A DNA stretch of 64,000 nt from Shewanella mangrovisoli (GTDB taxonomy: Bacteria > Pseudomonadota > Gammaproteobacteria > Enterobacterales > Shewanellaceae), in the NCBI RefSeq assembly GCF_019457635.1, contig NZ_CP080412.1:3534001-3598000 (forward strand), in the 5' to 3' direction. Below are positions 56,646 to 64,000 of this stretch, piece by piece. The position numbers and the translations under genes were made by a program. Position 1 is the first letter of the stretch. Each line of letters starts with the position of its first letter. The notes under the pieces are model-generated. The model ran no database searches and was not told the origin of the DNA. It saw nothing but the letters and a program-made list of their open reading frames with translations.

Positions 56646-57581
56646 TCAGCCTGCATCGTTACCAAATAAAGCTCTGGCCTCATTTGCATCATTCAAAATC
56701 TGTTGTTTTAGTGCATCCAATGAATCAAAGGGTTGTTCATCGCGAAGTTTTGCCACTAACTCAACCTCAACATGCTTGCCATAAATGTCACCTTCAAAAT
56801 CAAAAAGATGCACCTCAAGCTGACAAACTTGACCATTTACGGTCGGGCGGAAGCCAATGTTGGCCACCCCTTCATAAATATCGCTATCTTCCCAATAGAG
56901 TTTTACCGCAAACACCCCGCGCACGGGCACCACATTGCGCTTGAGGGCAATATTCGCGGTAGGAAAACCTATGGTTCGACCAATTTTTTGGCCATGGGCC
57001 ACGCGGCCGCTTAAGGTAAAGGGATGACCGAGTAAGCGTCTTGCCTGCTCTAGATTCCCTTTAGCCAATTGTTCTCTTACCGCGGTCGAACTCACTCGTT
57101 GCGAACCCACCATAAAACTTTGAGTGCTGACCACGGTAAAGCCATAACGAGCTCCCGCCTGCATCAGCATTTCAAAATTGCCTTTTCGGCCTTGACCAAA
57201 GCAAAAGTCATCGCCAACGACGAGGTATTTCACCCCGAGTTTACGCACCAGCAGTTCTTCGATGAAATGCTCCGCCGGTTGATCTGCAAAGGCACGATTG
57301 AAGTTAACACACACTAACCGTTCAACGCCTAACTCATCGAGCAGGATGATTTTATCCCGCAATAGGCTCAGACGCGCGGGCGCATTCTCACCACGGAATA
57401 ACTCCTGTGGTTGAGGTTCAAATGTCATCACAGTCGGCGGTAGCGAGAGCTGTTTGGCCTTTTGCACCAGATTAGCAATCACCTGTGCATGGCCGCGATG
57501 CACGCCATCAAAATTACCTATCGTCAGCACACAGCCATGGTGAGATGACAAAATGTTATGTATACCGCGGATTAATTCCAT
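56646..57581 (-). CDS. ribF: Bifunctional riboflavin kinase / FAD synthetase
   Basis: I start at the ATG at 57581 (311 residues), which matches the E. coli start region MKLIRGIHN; a TTG four codons upstream is not needed. The N-terminal adenylyltransferase has [16 protein letters not shown] near residue 20. The C-terminal riboflavin kinase has [13 protein letters not shown] near 205. The protein makes FMN and FAD. It heads the ribF-ileS-lspA-fkpB-ispH operon. Confidence 0.96.
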   Translation of the reverse strand: MELIRGIHNILSSHHGCVLTIGNFDGVHRGHAQVIANLVQKAKQLSLPPTVMTFEPQPQELFRGENAPARLSLLRDKIILLDELGVERLVCVNFNRAFADQPAEHFIEELLVRKLGVKYLVVGDDFCFGQGRKGNFEMLMQAGARYGFTVVSTQSFMVGSQRVSSTAVREQLAKGNLEQARRLLGHPFTLSGRVAHGQKIGRTIGFPTANIALKRNVVPVRGVFAVKLYWEDSDIYEGVANIGFRPTVNGQVCQLEVHLFDFEGDIYGKHVEVELVAKLRDEQPFDSLDALKQQILNDANEARALFGNDAG

Positions 57582-57646
57582 AACTTTAGACAACTGCCAA
57601 GCGCAAATCGGCTGATTATATAACAGCTAACGATAAGAATCAGCAA

Positions 57647-59206
57647 TCAAACTCCCCGTTTCATTGACCAAGGACGAATTCCTAACGCCAATAAGCCAAG
57701 TAAATACGTCATAGCGCCAACAGCAATCAAACCAATCAAAGCCTTAGCACGCCCAACTAACTGCCATTCCAACCATTGGGATTGCGTAGGTAAGAAATAG
57801 TACAAGACTACCACCATCAAGGCCGTTGAAACCACGGCTTTAAGGAAAAACACCACTGTTGGCTTAGAAATTCGGTAAACACCCGCTTTGTGTAGGCCGC
57901 GATATAAAAGGGTCGCATTCAGTAAAGCCGACAACGATGTCGCAATCGCTAAGCCAACATAACCAAAGGGAATCGCAAAAATGAGGTTAAAGCCCATGTT
58001 AGTGATCATGGCGATAATGCCGTAACGCACAGGAGTCTTTGTGTCTTGGCGTGAGTAATATCCAGGCGCTAACACTTTGATAAGCATAAAACTGAGTAAA
58101 CCACTGCCATAAGCCATCAAGCTGTAGGATGCCATCTCGACGTCTTGGATAGAGAAGGCCCCGCGCATAAACAGCACCATCAACATGGGCTGAGCGAGCA
58201 CAATCAACCCCATCATGGCGGGTAATCCTAATAAAAGAATCGCCTTAATGCCCCAATCCATGGTTTTACCAAAGCCATCCCCTTCGGCATTCACATGATT
58301 ACGCGATAAAGCAGGTAAAATCACGGTGCCAATGGCGATACCGAATAAACCGAGTGGAAATTCTAATAAGCGGTCTGAATAGTAAAGCCAGCTGATGGAG
58401 CCCGTCATTAGGAAGCTGGCAATGAAGGTATCGAATAATAGATTGATTTGTGAGACTGACACACCAAACAGCGCTGGGATCATCAAGGTTCTGATCTTCA
58501 CGACACCAGGATGTTTCCAGCCCCATGACGGTTTAACTAAGGCCTTTTCTCTAAGTAAGAAGGGAATCTGGAATAAAAACTGAATTAAACCACCACAGAA
58601 CACCCCCCATGCCAAGGTAATTTCAGGCTGAGAAGACGTCGGCGCAAAAAACATTGCAGCCGCAATAATAGCCACGTTTAAGAATACAGGGGTAAAGGCT
58701 GATACGGCAAAACGCCCACGAGTATTTAGGATGGACCCAGCTAACGCGGTAAAGGTGATAAACCATAAATACGGAAAGGTGATTTTAAGCACAACGGTTG
58801 CCAGCTCAAACTTGGCGCCATCGGGCTCATTGTTAAGCCAAGCCACAAACCAGCCGCCACCAAATAAGGCCGACAATACGGGGGATGCGATGACACCGAC
58901 AAGCGTCACAATGGTCACCAACAGCCCTAAAGTTCCCGCCACTTTACTGAGTAACTCTCGAGTCTCATCCGATGTATGTTTTTCTTGATATTCGGTAAGT
59001 ACGGGAACAAATGCCTGAGCAAAAGCACCTTCAGCAAATAATCGGCGTAAAAAGTTAGGAATTTTATTAGCGAAGAAAAAAACGTCGGCGCTTGTCCCTG
59101 CCCCCATTAAATTGGCAACAACTACATCTCGAACCAAACCTAAAACACGAGAAATCAACGTCATAGCACTAACAATCATGCCAGATTTCAATAATTTTTT
59201 ACTCAA
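57647..59206 (-). CDS. murJ: Lipid II flippase
   Basis: The 519-residue protein is a MATE-like flippase with about 14 membrane segments. The N-terminus has LISRVLGLVRDVVVANLMGA and a cytoplasmic loop with RRLFAEGAFAQAFVPVL, typical of MurJ/MviN. It moves lipid II across the inner membrane for peptidoglycan synthesis. The start is TTG at 59206 (GGGGGAC upstream). It lies next to ribF and divergent from rpsT, the order known in Shewanella and Vibrio. Confidence 0.95.
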   Translation of the reverse strand: MSKKLLKSGMIVSAMTLISRVLGLVRDVVVANLMGAGTSADVFFFANKIPNFLRRLFAEGAFAQAFVPVLTEYQEKHTSDETRELLSKVAGTLGLLVTIVTLVGVIASPVLSALFGGGWFVAWLNNEPDGAKFELATVVLKITFPYLWFITFTALAGSILNTRGRFAVSAFTPVFLNVAIIAAAMFFAPTSSQPEITLAWGVFCGGLIQFLFQIPFLLREKALVKPSWGWKHPGVVKIRTLMIPALFGVSVSQINLLFDTFIASFLMTGSISWLYYSDRLLEFPLGLFGIAIGTVILPALSRNHVNAEGDGFGKTMDWGIKAILLLGLPAMMGLIVLAQPMLMVLFMRGAFSIQDVEMASYSLMAYGSGLLSFMLIKVLAPGYYSRQDTKTPVRYGIIAMITNMGFNLIFAIPFGYVGLAIATSLSALLNATLLYRGLHKAGVYRISKPTVVFFLKAVVSTALMVVVLYYFLPTQSQWLEWQLVGRAKALIGLIAVGAMTYLLGLLALGIRPWSMKRGV

Positions 59207-59384
59207 ACGTCCCCCAGACCTACATCGAATGGATTAGGTGATTCATCTCAAAAAATCGACTCAGGCTCTGTCACACTGCGGCAATAGCTGTTAGAATTGC
59301 GCCACATATTACACGAGTTGGGTTGAAGATAGCCAAGGCGGGTTGAATTAATTTATCTTTATGATGATTATTCAATCATAGTCA

Positions 59385-59413
59385 TTGACAAAGTGACTAA
59401 ATGCAGGCATATT
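59385..59413 (+). promoter_or_regulatory. Sigma-70 promoter of rpsT
   Basis: TTGACA (59385-59390), a 17-base spacer and CATATT (59408-59413) fit the sigma-70 consensus well. The GC-rich stretch just downstream resembles a stringent-control discriminator. Confidence 0.75.
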
Positions 59414-59458
59414 CCTCGGCCTTTAAAAGTATCAAATCCAGTTTTTAGGAGTTGCACC

Positions 59459-59725
59459 TTGGCTAATAGCAAGTCTGCAAAGAAGCGCGCGCTTCAATCT
59501 GAAAAGCGTCGTCAGCACAACGCCAGCCGTCGCTCAATGTTACGTACATACGTTAAAAAAGTAATCGCTGCTATCAAAGCTGGCGATCACAAAACAGCAA
59601 CTGAAGCTTTCGCTGCTGCACAACCAATCGTTGACCGTATGGCGACTAAAGGCCTTATTCACAAGAATAAAGCTGCCCGTCATAAGGCTCGTTTGAACGC
59701 TAAGATCAAAGCACTGGCTGCTTAA
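59459..59725 (+). CDS. rpsT: 30S ribosomal protein S20
   Basis: The 88-residue basic protein begins at TTG (59459), as in E. coli, with AGGAG upstream; the longer frame back to 59393 is not used. The start [19 protein letters not shown] and the C-terminal [17 protein letters not shown] are typical. It is a single gene with its own promoter and terminator. Confidence 0.97.
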   Translation: MANSKSAKKRALQSEKRRQHNASRRSMLRTYVKKVIAAIKAGDHKTATEAFAAAQPIVDRMATKGLIHKNKAARHKARLNAKIKALAA

Positions 59726-59740
59726 TTTTCTTAGTGAATA

Positions 59741-59768
59741 AAAAAAACCGGCAATTGCCGGTTTTTTT
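59741..59768. terminator. Bidirectional terminator after rpsT
   Basis: The near-perfect palindrome CCGGCAATTGCCGG is flanked by A and T runs, between rpsT and the convergent ArsR-type gene. Confidence 0.95.
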
Positions 59769-59785
59769 ATATCTGATGATTACCA

Positions 59786-60082
59786 TTAATGACAATAAAT
59801 ATTGTTAAGTAAATGGATCATCTCACGCACTTCATCACTCTTAAGCGAATAAAATACGGTTTGCGCTTCTTTGCGTGTGGTTACTAAATTATCTTTGCGT
59901 AACCAAGCAAGGTGTTGTGATAGTGCCGATTGACTTAAGCCTAATTTTTTATTCATTTCGCCAACGCACATTTCACCTTCGTTCAATAAATAACAAAGGA
60001 TAAATAAACGGCGTTCGTTTGCGAGTGCTTTTAATAGCACTACGGCATGATCGGCTCGCTCCTGCATCAATTCAATATTCAT
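59786..60082 (-). CDS. ArsR-family transcriptional regulator, HlyU-like
   Basis: The 98-residue winged-helix protein has LKALANERRLFILCYLLNEG near residue 17 and the recognition helix LGLSQSALSQHLAWLRKDN near 48, then TRKEAQTVFYSL. These closely follow Vibrio HlyU. HlyU-type regulators act as anti-silencers or redox sensors; here two cysteines (CYLLNEGEMC) are conserved near residues 30-38. AGGAGA precedes the ATG. The target is unknown. Confidence 0.88.
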   Translation of the reverse strand: MNIELMQERADHAVVLLKALANERRLFILCYLLNEGEMCVGEMNKKLGLSQSALSQHLAWLRKDNLVTTRKEAQTVFYSLKSDEVREMIHLLNNIYCH

Positions 60083-60217
60083 TACGCACTTTTTCTCCTA
60101 AAACTAACCCCTGCGCTAATATAGCGTTGCCTTACAGATATAGTCGGGACATAAAGCACACTTTTTGCTAGATTGTTTTCAAAAATGGGACATGCTTAAT
60201 AAAAATAAAGGAAACCT

Positions 60218-61624
60218 ATGAAATCCTACCAAACAACATTGATAACTGGTCTATTTATTGGCGGTTTGAGCGCTTGTCAAACCCACGTAGAAACACCCGT
60301 AAAAAACGATATTCCCGCTCAATTACAGCAAACCGCATTAGCTTCATCCTTAGGGTATGACATCGTCGAATCCCTTACGGTTGAAGTTGGACCACGCCTT
60401 GCAGGTAGTCCAAAAGACATTATTGCCGTGAACTGGGCAATGAATAAGTTAACCAGTCTCGGGTTTGATAAGGTTTATAAAGAGCCAGTACAGGTTCCTA
60501 TTTGGGAGCGTGGCGAAGCCAAAGCCAAGATTATCTCGCCGGTAGAACAGCCCTTAGTGATCACAGCCCTCGGTGGTAGTGTTGCAACACCAGTAGAAGG
60601 CATTAAGGCTAAAATTGCACGTTTTGATAGCCTTGCGGCACTACAAGCGGCAAATCCTGAAGATGTAAAAGGCAAGATTGCCTTTATCGATCAAAAAACT
60701 GAACGTCACATCACGGGTGAAGGTTATGGCAAAAGTGTCGGCGGCCGCTCAAAAGGCGCAGTCGCTGCGGCGCAAAAGGGAGCCGTTGCAATCGTCATTC
60801 GCTCCATTGGCACCGACCATGACCGCATGGCGCACACCGGCGTAATGCGTTATCAAGATGGAGTCGCTAAAATCCCTGCGGCAGCGATGTCAAATCCCGA
60901 TGCCGATTTAATCGATGCCATGTTAAAACGCGATCCGAATGCGGTGCTCGAGCTGCATATGTCACCGAAGGATTTAGGTACGAATACCTCTTATAATGTG
61001 ATTGCAGAAGTCACTGGCAGTAGTAAACCCAATGAAATCGTGCTGATTGGCGCCCATTTAGATTCTTGGGATGAAGGGACGGGTGCGATTGATGATGGCG
61101 CTGGCGTTGCGATTGTGACTGCCGCGGCGAAACATATTCAAGATCTTCCCCAAAAGCCCGCGCGTACTGTACGAGTGGTACTTTACGCTGCCGAAGAAAT
61201 TGGCTTAGTGGGAGGCAAAGCTTATGCTGAAGCACATAAAGCCGAGCTACCTCTGCATTATATTGCTGCCGAATCGGATTTTGGTGCGGGCCCGATTTAT
61301 CAAATCGATACTAAGGTAAATGATAGCGTTTTTGCACAAGTCCAAGAGAGCATAAAACCAATGACATATAACGGTGTCGCCCTTGGTAATAATCAGGCCT
61401 CTGGCGGCCCTGATGTCTCCATGTTGCCCGCATTAGGCGTACCAGTTGCGTCATTAAGACAGGATGGCCACGATTACTTCGATTATCACCATACACCTAA
61501 CGACACCTTGGATAAAATCGATCCTAAGGCGCTCGCACAAAATGTGGCGGCATATGCACAATTTGCCTATATCATGGCGAACTCAAATCTAGTATTAACA
61601 CCGATTAGTACTGAGTCGAAATAA
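60218..61624 (+). CDS. M28 family zinc peptidase, lipoprotein
   Basis: The 468-residue protein has a lipoprotein signal with lipobox GGLSAC near residue 20. A protease-associated domain lies near residues 110-250. The M28 catalytic domain follows with ligands in IGAHLDSWDEGTGAIDDGAG, AAEEIGLVGG and ESDFGAG, and a late histidine in DYHHTPNDT. It resembles aminopeptidases or carboxypeptidases of the periplasm or outer membrane. AAGGAAACC precedes the ATG. The gene is divergent from the ArsR-like gene. Confidence 0.92.
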   Translation: MKSYQTTLITGLFIGGLSACQTHVETPVKNDIPAQLQQTALASSLGYDIVESLTVEVGPRLAGSPKDIIAVNWAMNKLTSLGFDKVYKEPVQVPIWERGEAKAKIISPVEQPLVITALGGSVATPVEGIKAKIARFDSLAALQAANPEDVKGKIAFIDQKTERHITGEGYGKSVGGRSKGAVAAAQKGAVAIVIRSIGTDHDRMAHTGVMRYQDGVAKIPAAAMSNPDADLIDAMLKRDPNAVLELHMSPKDLGTNTSYNVIAEVTGSSKPNEIVLIGAHLDSWDEGTGAIDDGAGVAIVTAAAKHIQDLPQKPARTVRVVLYAAEEIGLVGGKAYAEAHKAELPLHYIAAESDFGAGPIYQIDTKVNDSVFAQVQESIKPMTYNGVALGNNQASGGPDVSMLPALGVPVASLRQDGHDYFDYHHTPNDTLDKIDPKALAQNVAAYAQFAYIMANSNLVLTPISTESK

Positions 61625-61650
61625 TCTTCTGCCAGCACATCCTTCGTAAA

Positions 61651-61681
61651 TAAAAAGAGCAGCCTAGGCTGCTCTTTTTAT
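61651..61681. terminator. Bidirectional terminator
   Basis: The perfect palindrome around AGCAGCCTAGGCTGCT, flanked by AAAAAG and CTTTTT, lies between the M28 peptidase and the convergent yaaA gene. Confidence 0.93.
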
Positions 61682-61695
61682 TTACGCATTATAAG

Positions 61696-62469
61696 TTACT
61701 GCGCTTCACGCAAGAATGTTGGCTCATTCGGTTTACTCAACTCTTCACTGTAGTAATAACCTGCCACATCAAACGCTTTTAATTCCTCAATCGAACTCAC
61801 TTGCTGGTCAATGATATATCTTGCCATCATTCCCCTTGCCTTTTTAGCAAAAAAACTGATGACTTTATATTGGCCATTTTTAAAATCTTTAAAGACAGGA
61901 GTGATTAATTGACCTGCTAATTGTTTTGGTTTTATCGCCTTGAAATATTCATTGGATGCAAGATTGATAATGATGTCATCCCCCTGCGCAGCGACCGCAT
62001 TATTGACCGCTTCGGTGAGAGTATTACCCCAAAAATCGTAGAGATTCTTACCTTTAGGATTGGCAAGCGCAGTCCCCATTTCTAAGCGGTAAGGTAAAAT
62101 CAAATCCAAGGGGCGCAGTAAACCATAGAGCCCAGATAAAATACGCAACTGTGACTGGCTGCGTTCAAGCTGTTCGGGTGTCAGCGTATCTGCATCAAAA
62201 CCCGTGTAAACATCGCCTCTAAAAGCAAAAATCGCCTGCTTAGCATTATCAATCCTGTAATCGGGTTTCCACTCCCCAAAACGCGCGGCATTTAAGCCTG
62301 CGATGTTATCGCTCACCTTCATTAATGTTGCAATGTCACTGGGGGTTAACCGTTGGCAGACTTGAATGAGCTCTTGGCTATGAGCTAAAAAATCGGGCCG
62401 AGTGTGGGTTTGAGTCAAGGGAGGTTGCTCAAAATCTAGGGTTTTCGCCGGTGAAACCAAAATCAACAT
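61696..62469 (-). CDS. yaaA: Peroxide stress protein YaaA
   Basis: I start at the ATG at 62469, giving 257 residues and the normal N-terminus [14 protein letters not shown] with GGAGC upstream; the 20-codon extension is not used. Family motifs include [12 protein letters not shown] and [20 protein letters not shown] near residue 130 and [13 protein letters not shown] near 210. YaaA protects against peroxide damage by limiting free iron. It is convergent with the M28 gene. Confidence 0.95.
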   Translation of the reverse strand: MLILVSPAKTLDFEQPPLTQTHTRPDFLAHSQELIQVCQRLTPSDIATLMKVSDNIAGLNAARFGEWKPDYRIDNAKQAIFAFRGDVYTGFDADTLTPEQLERSQSQLRILSGLYGLLRPLDLILPYRLEMGTALANPKGKNLYDFWGNTLTEAVNNAVAAQGDDIIINLASNEYFKAIKPKQLAGQLITPVFKDFKNGQYKVISFFAKKARGMMARYIIDQQVSSIEELKAFDVAGYYYSEELSKPNEPTFLREAQ

Positions 62470-62520
62470 TAACACGCTCCAACAAATAAAATACGCCACT
62501 ATGATACTGAACAAGCATAA

Positions 62521-62549
62521 AAAAACCACGTACGGATGACGTGGTTTTT
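62521..62549 (-). terminator. Terminator after the alanine symporter gene
   Basis: AAAAACCACGT and ACGTGGTTTTT form an 11-bp stem with a 7-base loop; on the minus strand TTTTT ends the stem. It lies about 30 bases after the symporter stop. Confidence 0.88.
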
Positions 62550-62577
62550 CCGATAGCGCTAATCAGTGAACTTGAGT

Positions 62578-64000
62578 TTATCGACTGACCGCTGATTCAG
62601 GACGGTTTTTAGTCAACTCCTTGGCACTATTATCCTGCCAAATACCATCATCGAGTTGTTCCATCAATTCGGGGAACTTACTGCGATCGAACTCAGGCAT
62701 TTTGCCACTCTTCAATTGCTCACAGTAATCGTTGATAACCCGTATCGCCAAACCAGATAACAGCAGCAATGCAATGATATTGACCGTGGCCATCAGTCCC
62801 ATAGACACATCCGCTAAGTTCCACACTAAGCTGATTTTGGCCACAGCACCAAACATCACCATGCCTAATACGCACAGGCGGAATAGCGGTAACGCCTTAG
62901 TGCTGTTACCCGTTAAAAACATCACATTCGTTTCGGCATAAGAATAGTTAGCAATGATAGAGGTAAAGCAGAATAGGAAAATGGCTATAGCAATAAAGGC
63001 GCCGCCCCAATCACCTACATGATTTGACATCGCGTTGATGGTGAGACGAATGCCATCTTCGCTAGAACCGATATCGCCTGAAAGCAAAATAATTGCCGCT
63101 GTTGCTGTACAGATAACGATGGTATCGACAAACACTCCCATCATCTGCACAAAACCTTGGGATGCAGGATGATTAGGATTAGGTGAAGCACTCGCCGCCA
63201 CGTTTGCCGCGCTGCCCATCCCTGCCTCGTTTGAGAACAAACCACGGGCAATACCGGCTTGCATAGCCTGAGCGACCGTATAAGCAACACCACCTGCGGC
63301 GGCCTCTTGCCAACCAAACGCACTCTTTACAATCAAGCTGATGATGGCTGGCAGTTGATCTAAATTGAACAGCACGATAATAAAGGCGATCAGAATATAA
63401 GCCAGTGCCATGATAGGCACGATAAACTCTGACACTCGCGCAACTTTACGTAAGCCGCCGACAATCACAAAACCACTGGCTAACACTAAGCCGATACCCA
63501 CATAGGTCGGGTTGAAGCCAAACACCCGCTCCATTGCGCCTGTAATGGTATTGGCTTGCACCGCGTTAAACACCAAACCAAAGGCGATGATCAGGAAGAA
63601 AGCGAACAATACCCCCATCCATCTCTGACCAAGTCCCTTCTCCATATAATAAGAAGGACCGCCGCGGAACTGACCGTTGGTGTCTCGAACCTTATATACT
63701 TGTGCAAGAGTCGACTCCACCATAGCCGTCGCCATACCCAACATGGCGATTAACCACATCCAGAACACAGCGCCAGGTCCAGCTGCACCAATCGCCACAG
63801 CTACACCGGCCATGTTTCCAGCACCAACCCGAGCGGCCATACTGGTACAAAAGACTTGGAATGAAGACAGACCACTTTCACAGCCTTGGCGGCTCATGGT
63901 CATAACTTTTAGAGAGTGCTTGAAGTGTGTAAGTTGAATAAATACAAGTCGTAAGGTGAAATAAAGCCCCGCACCCACCAATCCGTAAACGAGCAATTTG
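62578..64000 (-). CDS. Sodium:alanine symporter, AGCS family, 5' end outside the window
   Basis: The frame stays open to the window edge, so the N-terminus is missing and only about 473 residues are seen. The family pattern includes GLYFTLRLVFIQLTHF near the beginning, FCTSMAARVGAGNMAGVAVA, the second signature FSNEAGMGSAANVAAS and many membrane segments. It imports alanine or glycine with sodium. The missing part is probably only some 30-40 residues by comparison with the family. The tail is hydrophilic (FDRSKFPELMEQ). Confidence 0.94.
   Translation of the reverse strand, partial: KLLVYGLVGAGLYFTLRLVFIQLTHFKHSLKVMTMSRQGCESGLSSFQVFCTSMAARVGAGNMAGVAVAIGAAGPGAVFWMWLIAMLGMATAMVESTLAQVYKVRDTNGQFRGGPSYYMEKGLGQRWMGVLFAFFLIIAFGLVFNAVQANTITGAMERVFGFNPTYVGIGLVLASGFVIVGGLRKVARVSEFIVPIMALAYILIAFIIVLFNLDQLPAIISLIVKSAFGWQEAAAGGVAYTVAQAMQAGIARGLFSNEAGMGSAANVAASASPNPNHPASQGFVQMMGVFVDTIVICTATAAIILLSGDIGSSEDGIRLTINAMSNHVGDWGGAFIAIAIFLFCFTSIIANYSYAETNVMFLTGNSTKALPLFRLCVLGMVMFGAVAKISLVWNLADVSMGLMATVNIIALLLLSGLAIRVINDYCEQLKSGKMPEFDRSKFPELMEQLDDGIWQDNSAKELTKNRPESAVSR

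Noticed and set aside
57582..57646. FMN riboswitch before ribF
   Set aside because: The upstream region is only about 65 bases and lacks the conserved RFN element pattern.
59393..59458. N-terminal extension of S20
   Set aside because: The frame is open, but the family start matches the TTG at 59459 with AGGAG before it. The extension covers the -10 region of the promoter.

Overview
The window looks like chromosomal DNA of a Shewanella species (Gammaproteobacteria, Alteromonadales). The grounds are the complete Shewanella-type N-acetylglucosamine (nag) regulon with NagP, NagX, NagB-II, NagK and NagR, the glnB / minor-pilin / ispH-fkpB-lspA-ileS-ribF-murJ-rpsT order, and the recognisable protein sequences. 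I saw no rRNA, tRNA, CRISPR array, prophage or insertion sequence. All calls come from reading the sequence; no search was run.

Region 1 (1-22.5 kb) is a polyamine catabolism locus. It holds the putrescine/polyamine ABC transporter potFGHI, the gamma-glutamylated putrescine pathway (puuA, two puuB paralogues, puuC, puuD), 4-aminobutyrate aminotransferase and succinate-semialdehyde dehydrogenase (gabT, gabD), and a PuuR-like cupin repressor. A second module (omega-amino acid:pyruvate aminotransferase, methylmalonate/malonate-semialdehyde dehydrogenase, a DUF861 cupin and a TorF-type outer-membrane protein) would carry beta-alanine-type amines to acetyl-CoA. Four PuuR-box-like sites sharing AATGAACAT lie before puuD, puuB and the aminotransferase gene. 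A few housekeeping genes (DUF2937 protein, sseA-type sulfurtransferase, RlpA-like lipoprotein) interrupt the locus, and the tail of a luciferase-like monooxygenase opens the window.

Region 2 (22.5-42 kb) is the chitin/GlcNAc locus: nagP, the operon nagK-nagB-nagA-nagX, a GH20 hexosaminidase co-transcribed with a methyl-accepting chemotaxis protein and an orphan periplasmic binding protein, a TSUP transporter, a SapC / flavin-dependent halogenase-like / TonB-dependent receptor set, and the LacI-family regulator nagR. Six near-identical palindromes around TGACAACGCTGTCA mark every promoter region and define the regulon from sequence alone. The halogenase-like and SapC proteins, the TSUP transporter and the binding protein/chemoreceptor pair have no settled role in GlcNAc use. 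They are the most interesting part of the window, along with a terminator-like hairpin in the leader of the chemotaxis/hexosaminidase operon.

Region 3 (42-52 kb) holds a type II NADH dehydrogenase, the PII protein glnB and a type IV minor pilin cluster: two FimT/GspH pseudopilins on the plus strand face pilV-pilW-pilX-pilY1-pilE-tapY2 on the minus strand. The cluster looks AT-richer than its neighbours.

Region 4 (52-64 kb) is conserved housekeeping DNA: the ribF-ileS-lspA-fkpB-ispH operon, murJ, rpsT, an HlyU-like ArsR regulator, an M28 peptidase lipoprotein, yaaA and a sodium:alanine symporter cut by the window end.
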